Assembly (NCBI GenBank): GCA_937927695.1
Contig: CALBRU010000237.1
Coordinates: 1 to 11,755, forward strand
Direction of reading: 5' to 3'
From: an uncultured Thiomonas sp.
GTDB taxonomy: Bacteria > Pseudomonadota > Gammaproteobacteria > Burkholderiales > Burkholderiaceae_C
DNA: 11,755 bases
Shown here: positions 7,823 through 11,755 of the stretch, piece by piece
Layout of the letters: the number at the start of each line of letters is the position of its first letter
Numbering within the stretch: the first letter of the stretch is position 1
The notes under the pieces: generated by a model
Told to the model about the DNA's origin: nothing
What the model saw: only the letters and a program-made list of their open reading frames with translations
Database searches by the model: none
Made by a program: the position numbers and the translations under genes

Positions 7823-7855
7823 CCCCCAATGGGGGACACCCCATGGGGTGCGGGG
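7823..7855. repeat. Cluster of G/C-run palindromes in the divergent intergenic region
   Basis: Two palindromes lie side by side. CCCCC-AAT-GGGGG (7823-7835) is a five-base stem with a three-base loop. CACCCCATGGGGTG (7837-7850) is a perfect 14-base palindrome, followed by a further GGGG at 7852-7855. The C and G runs can pair in several registers. The cluster sits in the 267-base gap between the gene starting at 7736 (minus) and the one at 8004 (plus). It could be a dispersed repeat or a cruciform- or hairpin-forming element. No flanking T run is seen on either strand, so an intrinsic terminator is unlikely. I see no convincing sigma-70 promoter pair elsewhere in this gap. Confidence 0.65.
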
Positions 7856-8003
7856 AATGCAAATTTTTAATTCGGATTGATTGCAGACTGTTTCTGGTCA
7901 ACAGCTCGGCATGCGCGCGCGTTACAGTTGCGGCCGCAGCGCGTCTTGATGGCCCGCATTCGGGGCTGCAACGCGCATTCCTGAGTGCTTCCTTGGTGAT
8001 CCA

Positions 8004-9059
8004 ATGCGTAAATTCCTGTTTGTTTTCACGGTCTTGTTGGCACAGACCGGTTTGGCGCAGGCCAAGGACGATGTGGTGGTGGTGCTCGATTCGGGCGATG
8101 CCCGCGTCACCCTGATCGACCAAAACACCCGCCAGTCCATCGGCAGCTTTGCCACCGGCAAGGAGCCTCATCACCTGATGGCCACGCCGAATAATCAAGA
8201 CTTGATCGTCGCCAACGCGGTGAGTGGCGACCTCATGTTGCTCAACCCGCAGACGGGCAAGCCCATCGGCAGCGTGCCCGATATTCCCGACCCCTACCAG
8301 ATCGGTTTTTCGCCCGATCATCGCTGGTTCGTGGTGAACTGCCTGCGCCTGAACCGGGTGGACATTTACAGCTACGACCAAGGCAAGCTCCTGCTCGCCA
8401 AGCGTATTCCCCTCAAGTCGCTGCCCAGCCACATGGCGTTCACCGCCGACAGCAAGACGGTGTACATCAGCCTGCAGGAAACCAATTCGGTGGCCGCCAT
8501 CGACCTGCCCACGCAAACCGTGATGTGGACGATGAAAGTGGGTGAAACCCCAGCCGGGTTGTGGCTGACGCCGGGGGACAAGACCCTGCTGGTGGCCCTG
8601 ACCGGCAGCGATGCGGTGGTGGCCGTCGATCCGCGCACCCGCACGGTGTTCAAGCGCATCGTCACCGGAAAGGCGGCGCACAACTTCCGCTCCATGGCCG
8701 ACGGGCGGCATGTGCTGGTGAGCAACCGGGTGTCGAACACCATCAGCATTCTCGACATGGACACCCTCACCAAGGTGGGCGACATCACCGGCCTGCGTCC
8801 CGGACCGGACGACTTGGAGTTGTCCGCCGACCGCCGCTGGCTGTGGGTGACCTTCCGCTTTGCCCGCTCGGTGGGCGTGATCGACATGGATACGCGCAAA
8901 CTGGTGGATGTGATTCCAGTAGGCAAGTCGCCGCATGGCATCTACTTCTACAACCGCGCGCCGTTCTACGACAACCTGCCGCCGCTCTCCACCCTGGCGC
9001 GCCAGCAGGCTGCATCACTGCACCTGAAGCCGACCACGACCATCGCGGCCACGCGCTGA
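8004..9059 (+). CDS. Exported seven-bladed YVTN-type beta-propeller protein
   Basis: A 351-residue protein with a signal peptide (MRKFLFVFTVLLAQTGLAQA, cleavage after Ala20) and no later membrane segment, so it is probably periplasmic. Seven repeats with a 42-44 residue period are visible. Each has a strand such as VTLID (35), LMLLN (77), VDIYSYD (119), VAAID (163), VVAVD (205), ISILDMD (247) or VGVID (290). A turn follows, and then a P-x-x-[LIMF] entry at residues 55, 97, 141, 183, 225, 268 and 310. This is the YVTN/cytochrome d1-like propeller pattern. There is no CxxCH heme motif and only one Cys (113). Histidines occur at or next to the same repeat position in four blades (56/57, 143, 226, 311). 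The family is mostly of unknown function, with ligand or metal binding in some members. The ribosome binding site is weak. The hydroxylase gene starts 18 bases after the stop, probably in one operon. Confidence 0.85.
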   Translation: MRKFLFVFTVLLAQTGLAQAKDDVVVVLDSGDARVTLIDQNTRQSIGSFATGKEPHHLMATPNNQDLIVANAVSGDLMLLNPQTGKPIGSVPDIPDPYQIGFSPDHRWFVVNCLRLNRVDIYSYDQGKLLLAKRIPLKSLPSHMAFTADSKTVYISLQETNSVAAIDLPTQTVMWTMKVGETPAGLWLTPGDKTLLVALTGSDAVVAVDPRTRTVFKRIVTGKAAHNFRSMADGRHVLVSNRVSNTISILDMDTLTKVGDITGLRPGPDDLELSADRRWLWVTFRFARSVGVIDMDTRKLVDVIPVGKSPHGIYFYNRAPFYDNLPPLSTLARQQAASLHLKPTTTIAATR

Positions 9060-9077
9060 GATCCTTCACCCACCGCC

Positions 9078-10130
9078 ATGCTCAATCCGCTCGACTGGAT
9101 CAGCCACGCCACCAGCCTGCTCATCGGCGAGGCGCAGACCTGGGTGTTCATCACCTTGGTGCAGCCGGTGCTCTACCACTTTCACCTCATGGTGGATGAC
9201 GATTTTGCCTATGACGGCGTGTTGTGGTTTCTCGCCGGGTTGCTGCAGATCGCCGTGGTCTATGCGGTGCTCAGACCGCTCGAAGCGCTGCGGCCGCTCG
9301 AAGTCTGGCCCAACCGCCGCGCGGTGCGGGTGGATGTGCTCTACACCTTCATCAACCGCCTTGGGCTGATCAATCTGGTGCTGTTTTTCACCCTGCAGCC
9401 CGCGTTTGACAGCCTGCAGGAATGGTTCCGCCTGCGCGGAGTGGACAACCTCAACCTCGACGCGCTGTGGCCCGGCGTCACCGACCGACCGCTGGTGAGC
9501 TTCCTGATCTATTTCATCGTGCTCGATTTCGCGGGTTACTGGTATCACCGCGCGCAGCACCAGATCCAGTGGTGGTGGGAGCTGCACGCGGTGCACCACA
9601 GCCAGCGCCAGCTCAGCCTGTGGTCGGACGACCGCAACCATGTGCTCGACGACGTGTTGATGGCGGCATTTTTCGCCACGCTGGCGCTGTTGATCGGCGT
9701 GCCGCCCAACCAGTTCGTCGCGCTGTCGCTGGTGTCGGGCGCGCTGCAAAGTCTGCAGCATGCCAACATCCGGCTGTCTTTCGGCTGGCTGGGCGAGCGG
9801 CTGCTGGTGAGCCCGCGGTTTCACCGCCTGCACCACGCGGTGGGCTACGGCCACGAGCTTGGCCACCAGAACAACGCGCGGCTGTACGGCTGCAATTTCG
9901 GCGTTCTGCTGCCGTGGTGGGACGTGCTGTTCCGTTCGGCCGACTTCACCACCCCGCTGCAACCCACCGGCGTGCGCGCCCAGCTTCCCGCACCAGACGG
10001 CCAGGGCATCGATTACGGCGAGAGCTTCTGGGCGCAGCAGTGGCTCGGCTTGCTGCGCATGACGCGGCGCATCACCGGGCGCATTGCCGAGTCACACCGC
10101 AAAACCCCCTCCAACGGCCGCACGGCCTGA
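9078..10130 (+). CDS. Sterol desaturase/fatty acid hydroxylase family membrane protein
   Basis: A 350-residue integral membrane protein of the di-iron hydroxylase superfamily. Hydrophobic stretches lie near residues 17-37, 47-66, 93-110, 138-155 and 193-222. The three histidine boxes are intact: HRAQH at 157-161, HAVHH at 170-174 and HRLHH at 249-253. Extra His at 188, 228, 259 and 263 probably complete the metal site. Members oxidise C-H bonds of lipids (sterols, fatty acyl chains, carotenoids, alkylglycerols) using O2; the substrate here cannot be read from sequence. A cytosolic C-terminal tail of about 60 polar residues follows the last box. The start at 9078 lies 18 bases after the propeller stop with only a weak ribosome binding site, suggesting coupling. 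The partner being an exported propeller is unusual and may point to a lipid or envelope substrate. Confidence 0.88.
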   Translation: MLNPLDWISHATSLLIGEAQTWVFITLVQPVLYHFHLMVDDDFAYDGVLWFLAGLLQIAVVYAVLRPLEALRPLEVWPNRRAVRVDVLYTFINRLGLINLVLFFTLQPAFDSLQEWFRLRGVDNLNLDALWPGVTDRPLVSFLIYFIVLDFAGYWYHRAQHQIQWWWELHAVHHSQRQLSLWSDDRNHVLDDVLMAAFFATLALLIGVPPNQFVALSLVSGALQSLQHANIRLSFGWLGERLLVSPRFHRLHHAVGYGHELGHQNNARLYGCNFGVLLPWWDVLFRSADFTTPLQPTGVRAQLPAPDGQGIDYGESFWAQQWLGLLRMTRRITGRIAESHRKTPSNGRTA

Positions 10131-10232
10131 TCGCGCGCAACCGGGGAGATCAACCTGCGTCTGGCGTGTCCGTGAGGGTGCTCCGGTGTTCCGCCTGGGC
10201 GTGCGCCATGTGCGAAGGGTCATGCGCTGCAT

Positions 10233-10556
10233 TCACACTCCCCAGACGACCGGCGTATCCGCCTCCTGGCAACGCTTGAGCATCTGGATGAACGGCCAGG
10301 ACCGCTGCTTCAGGCCGATGGGTTGCGCCGCCGAGACCACCTGTCCGTCCGCAGCAGCCGACTCCATCGCCGCGTTGCGCGCCTGCTCTTCTGCGTCCAC
10401 GGCCGCTTCGAGGGCGGCGATGGCCGCAGGCATTTCGGACGGCTCTATGATGCCTTGCGCGCCCGCCGACTTGCCGATGATGGAAAGAATGCGTTCGGCC
10501 GGGCCGACGTTCATGAACAAATCACTGTCGGCCTTGGATTGAAATTTGTAAATCAT
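10233..10556 (-). CDS. DUF1840 family protein
   Basis: A 107-residue cytoplasmic-type protein with no signal peptide or membrane segment. The ATG at 10556 has a strong AAGGAG ribosome binding site, with GGAG ending five bases ahead, which settles the start against the longer open frame reaching 10799. The sequence begins MIYKFQSKADSDLFMNVGPA. It continues with an IIGKSAGAQGIIEPSEMPAA segment (about 29-48), an acidic Ala/Glu-rich helix (50-66), a probably flexible stretch, and a C-terminal helix ending in WPFIQMLKRCQEADTPVVWGV-like sequence (87-107). This matches the DUF1840 pattern, a small family I know mainly from betaproteobacteria and without an assigned function. It converges on the hydroxylase gene (102-base gap, no T-tailed hairpin) and diverges from cydA. 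Confidence 0.85.
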   Translation of the reverse strand: MIYKFQSKADSDLFMNVGPAERILSIIGKSAGAQGIIEPSEMPAAIAALEAAVDAEEQARNAAMESAAADGQVVSAAQPIGLKQRSWPFIQMLKRCQEADTPVVWGV

Positions 10557-10798
10557 GGGGGCTCCTTGCGGGGGAAACGTCGTTGCGCCGTCTCTCGGAT
10601 GCATTGTGCCGACCCAAGCTGTCGAATGCCACGAGAATGTCCACGCGCTGGGGTCAGTTGCCCGCGCTGCGGCGCAGCAAAAACAGCAGAAAAAATTCCC
10701 ATCGACTTGAAAATCAACGGACATCGACACGCTGCGGCGTTTTGTCACAGCACCGCGCCGCGTAAGAGCAACACCCGAGCCTAGGGAATTCCCGGACA

Positions 10799-10812
10799 TT
10801 GCTCCAAATCAA
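10799..10812 (+). promoter_or_regulatory. FNR/ANR-like binding site upstream of cydA
   Basis: The sequence TTGCTCCAAATCAA matches the FNR consensus TTGAT-N4-ATCAA at nine of ten defined bases: the right half is perfect and the left half has one mismatch. The site's centre, 10805.5, is 41.5 bases upstream of the start site predicted from the -10 element at 10835-10840. That is the class II activator position. cydAB operons are commonly under FNR-family or ArcA control because the bd oxidase serves low-oxygen respiration, so position, motif and target agree. The binding itself is inferred. Confidence 0.65.
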
Positions 10813-10834
10813 AAAAATGAGATACGTGGGCGCC

Positions 10835-10840
10835 TATCCT
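10835..10840 (+). promoter_or_regulatory. Candidate -10 element of the cydA promoter
   Basis: TATCCT matches four of six -10 consensus bases, with the key TA at the start. Transcription would begin at about 10847, giving a leader of about 79 bases before the cydA ATG. The -35 region is occupied by the FNR-like site and has no independent TTGACA, as expected for an activator-dependent class II promoter. Confidence 0.5.
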
Positions 10841-10925
10841 TGCCCCGTGTTCTTCGCCGCGTGGGGGTCAATCAGCCGCGCCATGCAGCGCAAGACCCAC
10901 GGATCGACACAACAGGAGCGCCAAA

Positions 10926-11755
10926 ATGATCGACACCCTCGTCGTGGACTTATCGCGGTGGCAATTTGCCTCCACCGCGCTATACCACTTCCTTTTCGTC
11001 CCCCTCACCCTGGGCATCAGCTTCATGATCGCCGCCATGGAGACGGTTTACGTCACCACCGGCAAAACGATCTACCGCGACATGACCCAGTTCTGGGGCA
11101 AGCTGTTTCTCATCAACTTCGCCCTGGGCGTGGCCACCGGCCTGACCATGGAGTTCGAGTTCGGCACCAACTGGTCGTTTTATTCCGGCTTCGTCGGTGA
11201 CATCTTCGGTGCGCCGCTGGCCATTGAAGGCCTGATGGCCTTCTTCATGGAGTCCACCATGATCGGCATGATGATCTTCGGCTGGAAGCGCCTGACCAAA
11301 GGTCAGCATCTGCTGGTGACCTATCTGGTGGCCATCGGCTCCAACCTGTCGGCCTTGTGGATTCTGGTGGCCAACGGCTTCATGCAAGACCCGCAAGGCG
11401 CCGCGTTCAACCCGGTGACCATGCGCATGGAACTCACCAACTTCGGCGCGCTGATTTTCAGCCCGGACGCGCAGGCCAAGTTCGTGCATACCAGCATCGC
11501 CGGTTACGTCACCGCCGCCGTGTTCGTCGCCGGGGTGAGCGCTTGGTATATGGTGCGCAACCGCCATATGGAACTGGCTCGCCGCTCCTTCCGCATGGCC
11601 GCGCTGTTCGGCGTGCTGTCCACCGCCGGGGTCATCACCCTGGGTGACGCACTGGGTTTCGTCGGCGCGCATGCGCAGCCGTCCAAGCTCGCCGCCATGG
11701 AAGCCATGTGGCAAACCGAGGCAGCGCCTGCTCCGTTCAATGTGGTGGCCTGGCC
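10926..11755 (+). CDS. cydA: Cytochrome bd ubiquinol oxidase subunit I, N-terminal part (truncated by window edge)
   Basis: The first 276 codons of CydA, the heme-bearing quinol-oxidising subunit of the inner-membrane bd-type terminal oxidase, which reduces O2 to water without pumping protons. The protein runs [20 protein letters not shown], then [10 protein letters not shown]. His21 aligns with the heme ligand His19 of E. coli CydA. Glu101 and Glu109 in [17 protein letters not shown] match the conserved Glu99/Glu107, and His188 in KFVHT matches the b558 ligand His186. The alignment with E. coli is gap-free through this stretch, with blocks such as [20 protein letters not shown] and [14 protein letters not shown]. 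The window ends before the Q-loop, so the long- or short-loop type and the CIO subtype cannot be told. AGGAG seven bases ahead supports the ATG. cydB is expected downstream. Confidence 0.97.
   Translation, partial: MIDTLVVDLSRWQFASTALYHFLFVPLTLGISFMIAAMETVYVTTGKTIYRDMTQFWGKLFLINFALGVATGLTMEFEFGTNWSFYSGFVGDIFGAPLAIEGLMAFFMESTMIGMMIFGWKRLTKGQHLLVTYLVAIGSNLSALWILVANGFMQDPQGAAFNPVTMRMELTNFGALIFSPDAQAKFVHTSIAGYVTAAVFVAGVSAWYMVRNRHMELARRSFRMAALFGVLSTAGVITLGDALGFVGAHAQPSKLAAMEAMWQTEAAPAPFNVVAW

Larger units (their letters stand above)
10557..10925. other. 369-base divergent intergenic region between the DUF1840 gene and cydA
   Basis: The cydA side (10799-10925) holds an FNR/ANR-like site, a -10 element, a leader of about 79 bases and an AGGAG ribosome binding site at 10914-10918. 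The DUF1840 side is AT-richer around 10678-10717 (A runs and the small palindrome TTGA-AAA-TCAA at 10707-10717), then GC-rich down to the ribosome binding site. I find no convincing -35/-10 pair for the DUF1840 gene. A perfect palindrome GGGAATTCCC lies at 10784-10793, six bases from the FNR-like site. No small open frame with a credible start and ribosome binding site is visible. Confidence 0.6.

Noticed and set aside
7809..8936. A 375-codon minus-strand open frame opposite the propeller gene
   Set aside because: Mirror of a real signal-peptide-bearing repeat protein. Its His/Gln/Gly-rich translation is the usual antisense artefact.
9066..9962. A 298-codon minus-strand open frame opposite the hydroxylase gene
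   Set aside because: Antisense shadow of a gene with intact histidine boxes and membrane segments.
10707..10717. TTGA-AAA-TCAA as a second FNR-like site
   Set aside because: The half sites are separated by three bases instead of the six between TTGA and TCAA in an FNR site, so the geometry is wrong.
10861..10900. GTGGGGGTC with GACCCAC as a regulatory hairpin in the cydA leader
   Set aside because: The pairing needs a two-base bulge and a loop of more than 20 bases; too weak to call a riboswitch or attenuator.
10701..10934. Four copies of ATCGAC around the cydA promoter (10701, 10723, 10903, 10929)
   Set aside because: Irregular spacing, and the last copy lies in the coding sequence; a six-mer at this frequency can be chance.
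10980..11714. A 244-codon minus-strand open frame opposite cydA
   Set aside because: cydA aligns without gaps to its family over this stretch; the antisense frame has no family features.

Overview
The window looks like a high-GC chromosomal segment of a Gram-negative betaproteobacterium, most likely Burkholderiales. The basis is the gene order glyQ-glyS-gmhB-plsC, the separate alpha and beta glycyl-tRNA synthetase subunits, the LPS heptose phosphatase, a DUF1840 protein and a cytochrome bd oxidase. A Thiomonas- or comamonad-like origin is only an impression; no marker gene proves it. Nothing resembles a phage, insertion sequence, CRISPR array, tRNA or rRNA.

Left part (1-6626, all minus strand, so transcription runs towards lower coordinates). 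The class A penicillin-binding protein PBP1A (mrcA) is followed by a 42-base hairpin repeat. Then come glyQ and glyS (the two subunits of glycyl-tRNA synthetase), gmhB (ADP-heptose branch of LPS core synthesis) and the first 66 codons of a plsC-type lysophosphatidate acyltransferase. Apart from translation, the theme is envelope construction: peptidoglycan, LPS core and phospholipid. glyQ appears to have its own compact promoter.

Middle left (6719-7736, minus strand). Two small exported proteins lie in tandem: a glycine-zipper lipoprotein with a Pro/Tyr/Gln tail and a Trp/Tyr/Gly-rich secreted protein with a two-cysteine C-terminal motif. Both are of unknown function. A cluster of G/C-run palindromes sits upstream, in the divergent intergenic region.

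Middle right (8004-10130, plus strand). An exported seven-bladed YVTN-type beta-propeller is followed after 18 bases by a membrane sterol-desaturase/fatty-acid-hydroxylase family protein with three intact histidine boxes. I regard this pair as the least described part of the window. Histidines recur at equivalent positions of several blades, which suggests, but does not show, a metal or cofactor site.

Right end (10233-11755). A minus-strand DUF1840 gene diverges from cydA (plus strand, cut off by the window end). Upstream of cydA is an FNR/ANR-like site, one base from consensus. It is centred exactly 41.5 bases before the start site predicted from a -10 element, which is the textbook geometry of an oxygen-responsive class II promoter.
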